DNA of 42,721 nt, from contig MHXZ01000033.1 of NCBI GenBank assembly GCA_001825665.1, forward strand, positions 1-42,721, read 5' to 3'. Shown here in pieces: positions 1-8,611 of this stretch (the stretch's first letter is position 1; every line of letters starts with the position of its first letter). Under the pieces are notes generated by a model. The model had not been told where the DNA came from and did not search any database. It saw nothing but the letters and a program-made list of their open reading frames with translations. This DNA comes from Planctomycetes bacterium GWF2_41_51. Lineage in GTDB: Bacteria; Planctomycetota; Phycisphaerae; Sedimentisphaerales; UBA12454. The position numbers and the translations under genes are program-made.

Positions 1-996
1 AATAGGCAATCCAAACCCCCTACTTTGTTTTTTGGACGCATTGCTTCGACCAGGCATAAAGGTTGATATTAATTGAATATCCTTTGGTGAAATGCCTATT
101 CCGTTATCTGATATTTCAATGACAACGCTTTTTCCATCTATATTAAAGTTGATGTTAATTTCAGGTACAACATTTTGACTGGCATACGTAAAGGATTCAT
201 AAGCATTCTTAATGATATTGACCAGTGCCATTAAAAACGATTCCCGATTAATTTTTAATTTGCTGCCATTATCTTGTTGTAACTTTACTTTAATTTCTGA
301 AATATTAATATTCAGTAACTCCAAATTATCACGTGCCAATTCATTTGCAGTGGATACAATTTCATGTACACTTTCCACAGTTCTTCTTTCAGGAATCTGG
401 CTGGTGTAATCATTTAAATCTTGAATCGTATTTTTTAGCAACTGCATATTTTGTTCAATGCTGAGAATCTCATTCGTATTGTTTTCAGACAGATACTGCT
501 TTAAAATCATTTTTGTATTCTTAATAAGAGGAAAACAGATGTTTGCTAAATTATGAGCTACTGAACCTATAACTATACTGCATAAATTATTACTTAGAGC
601 CATTGCTTCATTATAAGCGTCATTCCCATATCTTTGTTCAAATATTTTTAACTCTGCAGCAAATATATTTCGTTCATCTACAAAAAGGTCATATTCTTTT
701 ATGGCTTTTTCGAATGCTGCAATATCTTTTTCAAGTTTTCCTTTAGAATCATTCGAATTCTGTAGAAAATATGATTGTAAAGCTTCATCGCTGAGTATTT
801 GGAAACACGCCGGTTTGCGATTATCGTATTTCTCATTTATAATATGAAATACAGTTTTTAATACTGTAGCCATTCCCCCTCTTTGATTAGTTATAACGCA
901 GTTATGGCATTTTATATTTTTACCATTTGCCCCACTACAATCATTTGTCACCGACCTTAATTTTATGCAATGAGAACGCACTATCCTTGTGCTCAT
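1..996 (-). CDS. Sensor histidine kinase, C-terminus cut by the window edge
   Basis: This is a signal-transducing kinase that would autophosphorylate on a histidine and pass the phosphate to a response regulator. 332 residues are visible. A cysteine cluster lies at the N-terminus (C10, C20, C30, C33). A helical region follows, with the likely phospho-acceptor H148 in SVAHNLANICFPL. The ATPase domain shows an N box (NIIKNAYESF, N264), a G1 box (DNGIGISP, D297) and a G2 box (GFGLPI) right at the edge. There is no transmembrane segment, so it is probably cytoplasmic. The start at 996 has AAGGA upstream. A second in-frame ATG at 873 also has a good ribosome site (GAGGGGG) and would drop the cysteine cluster. 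The ligand is unknown and no response regulator is visible. The family call is firm; the start is less so. Confidence 0.88.
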   Translation of the reverse strand, partial: MSTRIVRSHCIKLRSVTNDCSGANGKNIKCHNCVITNQRGGMATVLKTVFHIINEKYDNRKPACFQILSDEALQSYFLQNSNDSKGKLEKDIAAFEKAIKEYDLFVDERNIFAAELKIFEQRYGNDAYNEAMALSNNLCSIVIGSVAHNLANICFPLIKNTKMILKQYLSENNTNEILSIEQNMQLLKNTIQDLNDYTSQIPERRTVESVHEIVSTANELARDNLELLNINISEIKVKLQQDNGSKLKINRESFLMALVNIIKNAYESFTYASQNVVPEININFNIDGKSVVIEISDNGIGISPKDIQLISTFMPGRSNASKKQSRGFGLPI

Positions 997-1054
997 AAAA
1001 ATTCCTTGTGTACTAGATAAAAAACTAATTTACACTAAAACTATCTGTGAAAAA

Positions 1055-1276
1055 CTAAAGATCTATACTGACTTGTCCATTACTATTCTTCCATCCACTT
1101 GATGATTTTACCTTTCCCACGATTTCACCGGTATTTTTTCCATGACAGGTAATATGGATAATATATCTTTGCGGAAGGTAGTATGCAATAGGTTTTATGA
1201 AAAGTTTTTAAATTTTTTTATTGTACAAATGTAAAATTGAAGTTCTTGAATTTTGTCTATTATAAAATTTATAAAT
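1055..1276 (-). pseudogene. Possible C-terminal remnant of an unknown gene
   Basis: The minus strand stays open for about 74 codons up to a TAG at 1055 and has no ATG, GTG or TTG. The last ~50 residues look protein-like: KPIAYYLPQRYIIHITCHGK, then a hydrophilic end GQVSIDL. It ends 58 bases before the kinase start and points the same way, so it could be the tail of a decayed gene. I do not recognise the family. Chance cannot be ruled out at this length. Confidence 0.3.
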
Positions 1277-1291
1277 TTACATTGATACAAT

Positions 1292-1327
1292 GGGCGGAGT
1301 GACAGAGGAGGTGAAATCATTCCGCCC
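1292..1327. repeat. Hairpin, 11-bp stem in an intergenic region
   Basis: The arm GGGCGGAGTGA pairs with TCATTCCGCCC across a 14-base loop, with one G-T wobble. Its high GC content stands out from the AT-rich surroundings. There is no T-run on either side, so it is not a standard intrinsic terminator. It could be an RNA structure or the remains of a small mobile element. Confidence 0.55.
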
Positions 1328-1527
1328 TGATGCAAAAATCGAGATGTATATTAAAAGTAAATTAACTTTTTTCTGAATTTTTTATGGAAGCACTCCCACT
1401 GACATCAATTAATAAATTATATTACGTATTTTGTATTATTTTAAGAGCGTCTAAAATCTATCACATGTTTCACTCTAATCTTAACGGATTTGCGTACATA
1501 CAATCCGAGTCCCTGATCTGGGGCCTG

Positions 1528-1686
1528 TTATTGACAATTTAATATCATCTCGCTTACTCTCGCAGCAGTATGCTGCAGTGTCTGGTGCAGCTCGCATTTT
1601 TTGGCCCTGCACAGTTGGGACAAGATTGGTCGGATATTATTTATAGATTCTTCATTGCGAAAATCAGTAACAGCCGTATTAAAAAA
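1528..1686 (-). pseudogene. Possible coding remnant downstream of the CBM9-like gene
   Basis: A minus-strand frame of about 52 codons is open between stops, with no usable start near its beginning. It reads like protein, for example NNIRPILSQLCRAKKCELHQ and AARVSEMILNCQ. It begins just after the stop of the CBM9-like gene. The family is not recognised and confidence is low because of its length. Confidence 0.22.
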
Positions 1687-1707
1687 TTAAAAATATCAAC
1701 ATTCCTT

Positions 1708-2487
1708 TTAACGTACCAATTCCAAATCTTCATATTCATCAGGCAAATGAAAATTAGTTTCTGAAAGCTGCGGAGTCATACTTAGTTCCGTCTCAGGCAG
1801 GTAACGTGTATAATTATATCGACCAATCAGAATTTTCCAATTTGCCCCCTGCCCAAATTTATATCCATACGACTCCAAATCTTTAATCGGCATTGCCATT
1901 TCTGCTGTCCAGCTTTTGTCTTTATCCTGTGAATCATTTAAAGTGCCAAGACAATTTGCCGCCACTTTTAATCCAGAGCTATAATTTTCAAAGTCTAACG
2001 CACATTTTTGTTTAAAGAAAAAAGTTGTCTTCTTGCCTGCCGGCGTTGCATAAAGCTCCCAATAATAACTTTCATTGGCAGGCTTTAAAAACAATTCGCA
2101 AAGGTCGCCATATCGATAATGATGCATCTGATCTTCTTTGCCCTGTGCAACTATGTCAGAATCCTGAAAAGACGCAGCAACGTAAAAGAAATTTTTATCC
2201 CATGCAAAACGAACTTCGCCTGCTTCATTTAACTTCTGTCCGGCGGCAGTTTTATCTTTGGAAAGATACAGCGGATATGCCGTCGCCTTTTTCCAGACTG
2301 GCTCATCAAGAACGCCATCTATATTAATTGGTTCTTTGGTATAAAATGTTTTCATTGTTTGTTTCATTGGAATATTCTTTTCAAAATGACTCAACGCACA
2401 GCCAGATACAAATAAACACAAGATATAAAAAATAGTTGCCAATCTCATAAAATTTTGATCGCTATGCTTTTTTCTCATAAATTTCAT
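1708..2487 (-). CDS. CBM9-like domain lipoprotein
   Basis: This 259-residue protein is probably exported and lipid-anchored. A basic N-terminus and a hydrophobic stretch end in the lipobox LFVSGC (Cys around residue 30). The rest resembles the carbohydrate-binding family 9-like fold of planctomycete and Bacteroidetes proteins: INIDGVLDEPVWKKA near residue 55, then VRFAWDKNFFYVAASFQDSD and GDLCELFLKP. Its likely role is binding sugar at the cell surface; no catalytic site is visible. It is the last gene of the minus-strand cluster and starts 10 bases after the URO-D-fold gene stops. No terminator was recognised after it. Confidence 0.8.
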   Translation of the reverse strand: MKFMRKKHSDQNFMRLATIFYILCLFVSGCALSHFEKNIPMKQTMKTFYTKEPINIDGVLDEPVWKKATAYPLYLSKDKTAAGQKLNEAGEVRFAWDKNFFYVAASFQDSDIVAQGKEDQMHHYRYGDLCELFLKPANESYYWELYATPAGKKTTFFFKQKCALDFENYSSGLKVAANCLGTLNDSQDKDKSWTAEMAMPIKDLESYGYKFGQGANWKILIGRYNYTRYLPETELSMTPQLSETNFHLPDEYEDLELVR

Positions 2488-2497
2488 TTAAATTTAT

Positions 2498-3727
2498 TTA
2501 ACTTCTGACAATTCCAAACTTTTTAATACGTTCATTTAGCTTGATAATTCTTTCCCATGACGCTGTAGGCGGTGTCGTGTCTGAAATACCAAGTATTAGC
2601 CGTTCTCCTGTTCCAATCTGCCTGAAAAATTCGTTAATGAATCCATCAAATTCGTTTCCCGTCATCGATGATGCAAGTAATGTAACAGATGGAATCCCCC
2701 CCATAATTGTAATTTTATTATTAAATGTTTCTCTGATGTGTTCAAAAGTTAATGAAGTCATCGGCGAAGGACAAATTGAATCTGCGATATCAATCTGAGC
2801 TTCAAGGTAATGCTCAAGCAAACCCCTGTTTTCGCCATCAGTATGTGTAAGCAGATATTTTCCTTTACCGTGCAGTAATTGAGAATATTTTATTAGGCTC
2901 GGTAATATGTATCTTTTGAAAAATGGAGGATATGTTACTGTTGAATCATAATTAGCACCTATAAATATTACTTCTGCAGCAGAATCAGCAGCAACTACAA
3001 TTACTTTATCAAGATAAGAATCTATTTTTTTTGCCAACTCAAACAATTCATTATAGTGGTCATTCATTTCATAGAAAAAAGTATTCAGAGGCATAAGTTC
3101 CCTTTGTATGAAAAACATACCAGATGGAGATGAATTAACAAAACCAGCTGCAATTCCTCTGTCCCCAATCGCATTTGCAAAATTTTGATATCCCTCATAA
3201 TTAGGCACTATTTCTGCATTTTCAAAAATATAACCCAACGCTTTATAATCTTTATAACTTTTGAAAGCATATTCTTCCACATGCGTAATTGTAACACCCG
3301 CTTTACGCATCTGATCATTATAAATGACCTTTGTGTTTATATCCCCAAAAGGTGTTCCATAGCTGACCATAGTTTGATACTCTTCTTTTTTTACTCTGCG
3401 TTTAACATTCTTCAATGTGGTACTACAAGGCATTGTATGAATATTATAGATTCCAATAGCGCGATCCGCCTCATCCTCCTGATTGCGGATATCCTGAAAA
3501 TTGGGAACTATTGCATGATAGCCGACGTCTAAATCATCTATGATTTCCATAAGCGTTGAGTTTTTATATTTAGAGGGCAAAGTGCCAGCTAATTTATTTG
3601 CTCTATACCACAAATCAAGGCGAGGAGCCCAAGGCAATTCATAATCTGATTCGCCTCTGATCGCAGCCAGCATTCTAGCTTTATGTGTCATGTTTGCTAC
3701 TTTACATTTCATTACTTTTTTATTCAT
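2498..3727 (-). CDS. Uroporphyrinogen decarboxylase-fold protein (URO-D superfamily)
   Basis: This 409-residue cytoplasmic protein resembles the URO-D/MtaA superfamily that recurs in sugar-utilisation loci; it is not expected to be the haem enzyme HemE. The N-terminal MTHKARMLAAIRGE resembles the usual family opening. LLTHTDGENRGLLEHYLE aligns with the region where corrinoid methyltransferases carry a zinc-binding HxC; here it reads HTD. The C-terminal ILGISDTTPPTASWERI lacks the second zinc cysteine. The chosen start makes a TAATG overlap with the upstream stop, suggesting translational coupling, and has AAAGGG upstream. A longer form starting at 3784 would overlap the upstream gene by 58 bases and is less likely. 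Substrate unknown. Confidence 0.8.
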   Translation of the reverse strand: MNKKVMKCKVANMTHKARMLAAIRGESDYELPWAPRLDLWYRANKLAGTLPSKYKNSTLMEIIDDLDVGYHAIVPNFQDIRNQEDEADRAIGIYNIHTMPCSTTLKNVKRRVKKEEYQTMVSYGTPFGDINTKVIYNDQMRKAGVTITHVEEYAFKSYKDYKALGYIFENAEIVPNYEGYQNFANAIGDRGIAAGFVNSSPSGMFFIQRELMPLNTFFYEMNDHYNELFELAKKIDSYLDKVIVVAADSAAEVIFIGANYDSTVTYPPFFKRYILPSLIKYSQLLHGKGKYLLTHTDGENRGLLEHYLEAQIDIADSICPSPMTSLTFEHIRETFNNKITIMGGIPSVTLLASSMTGNEFDGFINEFFRQIGTGERLILGISDTTPPTASWERIIKLNERIKKFGIVRS

Positions 3728-4656
3728 TAATACCCTTTGTCCCAGTCTGGTTCGATATTTTGAGCTAAAGATTCTGATACCCATACATTAACCGGCTGCA
3801 ACTGAACTATCGAATCGGGAACAAGAGGCGTCACAGGACCAAACAGCGAAAGACGCGTTATAAGCCTCTGCCATGACGTAGATGTTCCATTGACTCCAAT
3901 ACAGTAAATTCCTAACCGATTTTTTGACGTCAAATACTGCGCAGGCCCTATTGTAGCCGCTTTAGGTGGTACCGCAGCAATATCTCCACTTGCACCGAAG
4001 CTTCCATGAAGTGAGTTTTGTGCTAATGTAAATGGGCTCAACGTTACTATACTTGGCCCCATCTTTACAAATTCATCAAGGTTTTTTGATACTTCCGGGG
4101 CATCTGGTTCAACAAATGCAAAATGTCCCGTCCATCCGGGGCCATTGTAACAAATATCAGCACCGCCTAGATCTGTTATCATTTTGCCGTAATCCTTGAA
4201 ATTTTCATTTGTAAAACCAATCATTTGTTTCTCAAGAGGTCTTAACTCTGGGTCAATTTCATTATAGAAATATTTTTTAAGTGCATGGGTAAAGCCAAAT
4301 GGCCAGCTTTCAGGAGCGATCACACCATCCTCATTGGCATATTCATCCATGTTGAATGTATAAAGATTTTTGCAATTTATCCTGCTCTTATTGATCATAT
4401 AAGCAACATTGCGGTATAACGGCCATGGTTGAGGCAATATCATCACAAGTTTTTTGCCACTTTCCATCGCATCCTTTATTCTGAAAAAGATATCCATCAT
4501 AAACATGAACCATACATCGAAGTCTTTCATGACCTGTATCTTGACATCTGGATTGGGATGTTTCATAATTTGTTCACGCGTTATTTTTCGTACTTTTTCA
4601 AGAACCGCTGTATCTCTAAAAGGTACATGTTTCGATGGACTGAATTTAAATTCCAT
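3727..4656 (-). CDS. Glucosamine-6-phosphate deaminase-like (NagB/RpiA fold) protein
   Basis: NagB-type enzymes isomerise or deaminate sugar phosphates in the cytoplasm. The 309-residue protein keeps the family landmarks: FNMDEY (101-106), the active-site segment GPGWTGHFAFVEP (H178, E183) and VPPKAATIGPAQYLTSKN near 230-247. True NagB is about 265 residues and reads GGIGPDGHIAFNEP; here the Asp before Gly-His is Thr (GWTGH), and there are extra residues at both ends, so the reaction may differ from glucosamine-6-phosphate deamination. AAGGAT lies just upstream of the start. It follows the ceramidase-like gene after 54 bases and is coupled to the URO-D-fold gene. Confidence 0.82.
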   Translation of the reverse strand: MEFKFSPSKHVPFRDTAVLEKVRKITREQIMKHPNPDVKIQVMKDFDVWFMFMMDIFFRIKDAMESGKKLVMILPQPWPLYRNVAYMINKSRINCKNLYTFNMDEYANEDGVIAPESWPFGFTHALKKYFYNEIDPELRPLEKQMIGFTNENFKDYGKMITDLGGADICYNGPGWTGHFAFVEPDAPEVSKNLDEFVKMGPSIVTLSPFTLAQNSLHGSFGASGDIAAVPPKAATIGPAQYLTSKNRLGIYCIGVNGTSTSWQRLITRLSLFGPVTPLVPDSIVQLQPVNVWVSESLAQNIEPDWDKGY

Positions 4657-4710
4657 ATTTGATCCTTATCTAATCTGATTATGTAAACTGTTATTGCTGA
4701 ATAGACTTAA

Positions 4711-6198
4711 TCAAAGCGTTTCGATTATTTCAACAACCTTTTTCTCATAAATCTTCTGCCATTCGGGAGCAAGAAGACATTCAGTAACCTCGTATCCTTC
4801 TTTGCCGTAATATGACGCTGGTGCGCCATAGTGCATATAGCCATTGGAATAGGCAGCCATAAAAGTATGTTCGTAAGGTGATGCCTTCTTGACGTTCAAG
4901 CCGACTTCCGCTAGCACTTCCGCTGATGAAGTTATTATGACGCAATCACCGATTTTAATGCCTTGCACTTCGGCTGATATTGTCGGTTCCCCTGCTTCAT
5001 CATTTATGTTCTTGTGTTTTTCCAAGGTAGCAATATCATCCTGAATCCTTGTTAGTTTTTCCATTGCATAGATGTTCTTGAGATATTTATCAATGTTTTT
5101 TTTATTAATCAAATCCATAGAGGCAAAATCATCGACTCCATTTTTTCCATTTTGCAGATATCGATATGAATAATCCAGCGGGTATTCTGAATTAAGAACA
5201 TATTTAACATACAAAGGCAGGAAACCTTTGAAGTTTAAACTTGTAAACCTTAAAGATTGCAATAACCGATCTTGTTCTATTTGAAGTGATTTAATTGATG
5301 CAGGAATATCGGCTCTTCTTGGAAGCTGTATTGTTGCAGAATTAACACTTATTTTTGCATCTTTGGTTTGGATATCCCGGAAAACTTTCAGAGTGCTTAG
5401 ACCAAGTTTCATGCCAAGCGGTTCAACGTCTCTTGGCGTATTGAAGTCTTTAAATGTTACATCGATAATGTCTCCGGCCGCACCTTGTAAGAATAACGCC
5501 ATTACACCATTGCCGAGATTATCTTCTATTACTTTTGAAGCAACACCTGGAAAATTGGCAGTGACAGCCCCTTTAGTATCGCCAAAAAGCGGATGACATG
5601 CGAAATTATAAACAAGGGCTAAGGGCGTACCATCAAGCCTATCTATTCGAATAACACCTATCTGGGGATCAATTGGTCCTACTCCCACAACTTCTTCATC
5701 TGGCGGACAAGGATTGCTGTGACGAATAGTCCAATGTTTACCATTTTTCAGCCGAAGCGTACGGTTCATTGTTATTTTGTCTTCATAACCAATTCCAGAA
5801 CCAATTTTCACATCTGTCATATTCTTTATAGCACGACTGACAGCATCAAACGTTCTTTCTATTTGCTGTTTATCATCACACAACAATCTTCCCGGAGGAT
5901 GGGTGTGCGAGGCATTAACCAAAACATTGCAGGCTGGGATTTTTAATTCATTTTGAATTCTATCGCGAAGTCTTGGCAAAAACTCTTCGCCAACATCATC
6001 TAACATTCTCTGTGAAATTCGTCTGCCGCCAATTGCTGTAACATCCATCGTAATGATGACCATCTTTGTCTTACCATCGTCTAAAACAAGTGCTTTAGCA
6101 TATAAAGGATCTTTGATTAGCGTACCTTCTATGTCAGTGGTAATATCGCTTTTGGCTGCACCTGCACGCAAAGTACTATTGCTGTTTATGTCGTTCAT
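4711..6198 (-). CDS. Neutral/alkaline ceramidase-like hydrolase, apparently cytoplasmic
   Basis: The 495-residue protein matches the N-terminal zinc hydrolase domain of neutral ceramidases: RAGAAKSDIT near the N-terminus, ASHTHPPG (zinc-type histidines), NFACHPLFGD, FPGVASKVIE and FLQGAAGDI. Ceramidases cleave an amide bond (fatty acyl-sphingosine). The many bacterial relatives in sugar loci are uncharacterised and could cleave other N-acyl compounds. With the start chosen here (AGGAC upstream, 10 bases after the previous stop) there is no signal peptide, unlike true secreted ceramidases. A longer reading from 6264 would overlap the enolase-family gene and adds no convincing leader. An acylated amino sugar would fit the NagB-like neighbour, but that is inference. 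Confidence 0.78.
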   Translation of the reverse strand: MNDINSNSTLRAGAAKSDITTDIEGTLIKDPLYAKALVLDDGKTKMVIITMDVTAIGGRRISQRMLDDVGEEFLPRLRDRIQNELKIPACNVLVNASHTHPPGRLLCDDKQQIERTFDAVSRAIKNMTDVKIGSGIGYEDKITMNRTLRLKNGKHWTIRHSNPCPPDEEVVGVGPIDPQIGVIRIDRLDGTPLALVYNFACHPLFGDTKGAVTANFPGVASKVIEDNLGNGVMALFLQGAAGDIIDVTFKDFNTPRDVEPLGMKLGLSTLKVFRDIQTKDAKISVNSATIQLPRRADIPASIKSLQIEQDRLLQSLRFTSLNFKGFLPLYVKYVLNSEYPLDYSYRYLQNGKNGVDDFASMDLINKKNIDKYLKNIYAMEKLTRIQDDIATLEKHKNINDEAGEPTISAEVQGIKIGDCVIITSSAEVLAEVGLNVKKASPYEHTFMAAYSNGYMHYGAPASYYGKEGYEVTECLLAPEWQKIYEKKVVEIIETL

Positions 6199-6208
6199 TT
6201 TATTTGTC

Positions 6209-7483
6209 CTAAACATTTTTCGCAATATCCTTGAAGATACCGCCACTTTGATTGTAAAAGTCATGGTCTAATATAAACATTCCGTCTTTCGGCTCTATCC
6301 AGTTGGCTCCAGCCATTGGATGATTGTTTTTCATCTGCTCCCAGTTTATGTAATTCTGATGCCCATTCGATTCCAAAATTCCAACTTTCATGCCTGGTAA
6401 AGCTGGTAATCTCGAGGCAAAGTTTTTATTCCAATCCACCAATATTGGATTGACAGTTAAGTCCGCACAAAAACATGGCACATTTTGTTCATGGGCAAGT
6501 TTTGCAATCTTTAAGCTCATACTCATCGTCTTGGCTATCGGCTTTAAGGCTATCGCAGTAAAACCTTGTTGTATTTTCGCTAACGCATCTTTATCGGAAT
6601 GAGCACTTTCATCTGCTACTAACCTTGCCGGAATATCAGAAACATCTTCCTGAAACTCTTCCGAAAACGGCTCTTCCATAAGGATTATTCTGTCAAGTGC
6701 TCCTATTGTTTTTGCATAATCAAGAAATCGCATTAACCTGTCTTTGCTGTCGTATCTACCATTCGCGTCAAAATAATACGGAATATGGCCATTGTCCGTA
6801 TATGGTGTTTCAATATTTTTAACTGCTTCATGGATTTCTTGTAACCTGTTTTTATCCCATTCGAGCATCTTATCAAGATTACCATCTTTGTCAGGATCTG
6901 AACCAATTTTAATCTTCAAAAAGAAATATCCCTGACTTACAGCTTCAACAATTTTATCCAAAGGAACGTTATAGCTCATCAAAGGAATGTTAGCTAATTT
7001 GTCATGCTTACATTTAAGGGCAGGTTTAATGTCTTGTGGTATCATTTCATCAAAACTGGCGATGCCTATGTCTTTGCAATATATAAGCCACGCTGCATTA
7101 TCAACAGCAACGAGTGAATTTAACGCAAAGGTCAAACGCAGATTTTTATTACCGGTAATTTTTTTGCCATATTCATAAACATCAAGCAATAAATTATCAA
7201 GCAAATCGAAAGGTGTGTCCCAGTCTATTTGTTTTGTTCTTTCAAGGGCATAAGATGTCATTAAAAACATCATATTGTTGCCGGCTGATTCAGTATTCGA
7301 TGTGAACACACTTGCATCTGACCATAATGTACTTTGTGTGCCAAAGCCGATAGCTTCATTGCCGGATTGAGATTGCATATATGCTGAAGTTTGCCAAAGC
7401 TCAGAAAGATACCCACCCTTAAAGCCAAAAGGTGATTTTAATGGCTCTCTTTCAAAATTACAGTTTGTTTTAATTATTTTCAT
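6209..7483 (-). CDS. Enolase-superfamily enzyme (mandelate racemase/muconate lactonizing type)
   Basis: Enzymes of this superfamily abstract the proton next to a carboxylate to dehydrate or epimerise acid sugars and related compounds. In the 424-residue form started here the catalytic set is visible: KIK (K190, K192), three metal ligands in DANGRY (D239), LMEEPF (E270 or E271) and VADES (D291/E292), and the opposite base IALKP (K314). The KxK plus Lys arrangement fits the muconate lactonizing/dipeptide epimerase side more than classical sugar-acid dehydratases. The ATG at 7483 follows the preceding stop by one base; a start at 7513 would overlap the upstream gene. Substrate unknown; a carboxylate made by the neighbouring dehydrogenases is a reasonable guess. 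Confidence 0.83.
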   Translation of the reverse strand: MKIIKTNCNFEREPLKSPFGFKGGYLSELWQTSAYMQSQSGNEAIGFGTQSTLWSDASVFTSNTESAGNNMMFLMTSYALERTKQIDWDTPFDLLDNLLLDVYEYGKKITGNKNLRLTFALNSLVAVDNAAWLIYCKDIGIASFDEMIPQDIKPALKCKHDKLANIPLMSYNVPLDKIVEAVSQGYFFLKIKIGSDPDKDGNLDKMLEWDKNRLQEIHEAVKNIETPYTDNGHIPYYFDANGRYDSKDRLMRFLDYAKTIGALDRIILMEEPFSEEFQEDVSDIPARLVADESAHSDKDALAKIQQGFTAIALKPIAKTMSMSLKIAKLAHEQNVPCFCADLTVNPILVDWNKNFASRLPALPGMKVGILESNGHQNYINWEQMKNNHPMAGANWIEPKDGMFILDHDFYNQSGGIFKDIAKNV

Positions 7484-7484
7484 T

Positions 7485-8603
7485 TTAGTCGTTAAAGAAT
7501 TTTTTTGCCTCATCCCAATTTAATGGCAATGCTATTTCCTCATTTAATTCTGCACTCATCTGGGCAGCCCAGCCTATTTCGGCTATAGTTTGAGAATTAA
7601 CAAAGCTAAGCGGTGATTTCGTATCATGCTTAATGCAATCAATAAAGTGATTTACACAACTGCCTGTCTGATGCTCAACAACGTTGCCGCTATCGGGAGT
7701 AGTCGTATCATCGGGCCAGGCTAAATCACCGGCGTTTTGTTTATCCAGGGGTCTTATCCATTTGCCGGCTGTTGTTTTATTTGACCAGTACCTTACTTTA
7801 TAAGGCCTATCGATTTGTGACTCAAAGATAAAACCCCCATCTGTACCATAGAGATTATGATAAGCATCATAGCCGTTGCCGCTGTCAATATTGCCGAAAC
7901 AAAAACCAGTTGCACCGTTATCAAATTTTATCATAATATTATAAATTGGTTCTGCTTCAAAGTCTCTGACTTGCGACTTAAGTTTAGTAGCATATACCGC
8001 AACCGGCTTCGCCTGGCTTTGCATTGCATAAATCATTACAGATATTGCATGATTAATGCCCATCCCGATTGCATCGCCCATTGTTTCTTTGCTCAATTTC
8101 CAGACTTTGTCACCAGCGATGTTTACAGGGTGGCGGTAATTAACCTGAATTTGTGTAATTTTTCCGAAAGCGCCGTCTGCAAACATTTTCCGCAAACGCT
8201 CTTCGAGACTATCGAAATATAATATGTAATCCACATATGTCTTAAGATTCGGATTTGATTTTTCAATCTCAATTTGTTTGCAAAAATCGCTAAATTTAGT
8301 TGCACACGGTTTTTCACAGAAAACATGCTTTCCTGCCTGCATAGCAGCTATAGACTGCGGACCATGAAAACTGTTTGGACTTACAAGCCAAACTGCGTCA
8401 ATGTCTTTATTTTTAATAATATCATTATAATCGGATACCAGCAAATTCTCTGATAATCCTAAATTTCTTAATACTTCTTTTCCGCGTTCGGTATTCTTTT
8501 CAAACAAAGCATTAATTTCTATATCATCGCGTTCAGTAAGTCTCTTAAGCTGAACGCTGCCCATCCAGCCGGCACCAACAAACCCTATTTTAATTTTTTT
8601 CAT
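7485..8603 (-). CDS. Gfo/Idh/MocA family NAD(P)-dependent oxidoreductase (first)
   Basis: This 372-residue cytoplasmic dehydrogenase oxidises or reduces a sugar or inositol. The Rossmann start is textbook: KKIKIGFVGAGWMGSVQLKR. The nucleotide-binding domain ends with HVFCEKPCATK, whose EKP Lys is the usual catalytic residue, and the C-terminal domain has GDAIGMGINHAISVMIYAM. A ribosome site (AGAAAGA) precedes the start. It sits 8 bases after the second family member and one base before the enolase-family gene, so all three are surely co-transcribed. It differs too much from its neighbour to be a recent duplicate. Sugar specificity is not readable. Confidence 0.88.
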   Translation of the reverse strand: MKKIKIGFVGAGWMGSVQLKRLTERDDIEINALFEKNTERGKEVLRNLGLSENLLVSDYNDIIKNKDIDAVWLVSPNSFHGPQSIAAMQAGKHVFCEKPCATKFSDFCKQIEIEKSNPNLKTYVDYILYFDSLEERLRKMFADGAFGKITQIQVNYRHPVNIAGDKVWKLSKETMGDAIGMGINHAISVMIYAMQSQAKPVAVYATKLKSQVRDFEAEPIYNIMIKFDNGATGFCFGNIDSGNGYDAYHNLYGTDGGFIFESQIDRPYKVRYWSNKTTAGKWIRPLDKQNAGDLAWPDDTTTPDSGNVVEHQTGSCVNHFIDCIKHDTKSPLSFVNSQTIAEIGWAAQMSAELNEEIALPLNWDEAKKFFND

Positions 8604-8611
8604 AGTTCTTT

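Larger units (their letters stand above)
997..1707. other. Intergenic stretch of 0.7 kb, possible gene remnants
   Basis: No intact gene is supported here. It holds an 11-bp-stem hairpin (1292-1327), two minus-strand open stretches without start codons that read like protein ends (1055-1276 and 1528-1686), and short palindromes around 1564-1610 (GCAGCA-GTA-TGCTGC). A short plus-strand open frame at 1570-1764 overlaps the neighbouring gene and has no ribosome site, so it is not called. Confidence 0.5.

Noticed and set aside
1570-1764. Short plus-strand open frame
   Set aside because: It overlaps the end of the CBM9-like gene, has no ribosome site and no recognisable sequence.
2498-3727. Calling the URO-D-fold genes hemE
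   Set aside because: Two divergent copies lie in a sugar locus and have an HTDG metal-site-like segment; no other haem genes are near.
2498-3784. Longer start at 3784 for the first URO-D-fold gene
   Set aside because: It would overlap the upstream gene by 58 bases; the start at 3727 overlaps its stop exactly (TAATG) and has a ribosome site.
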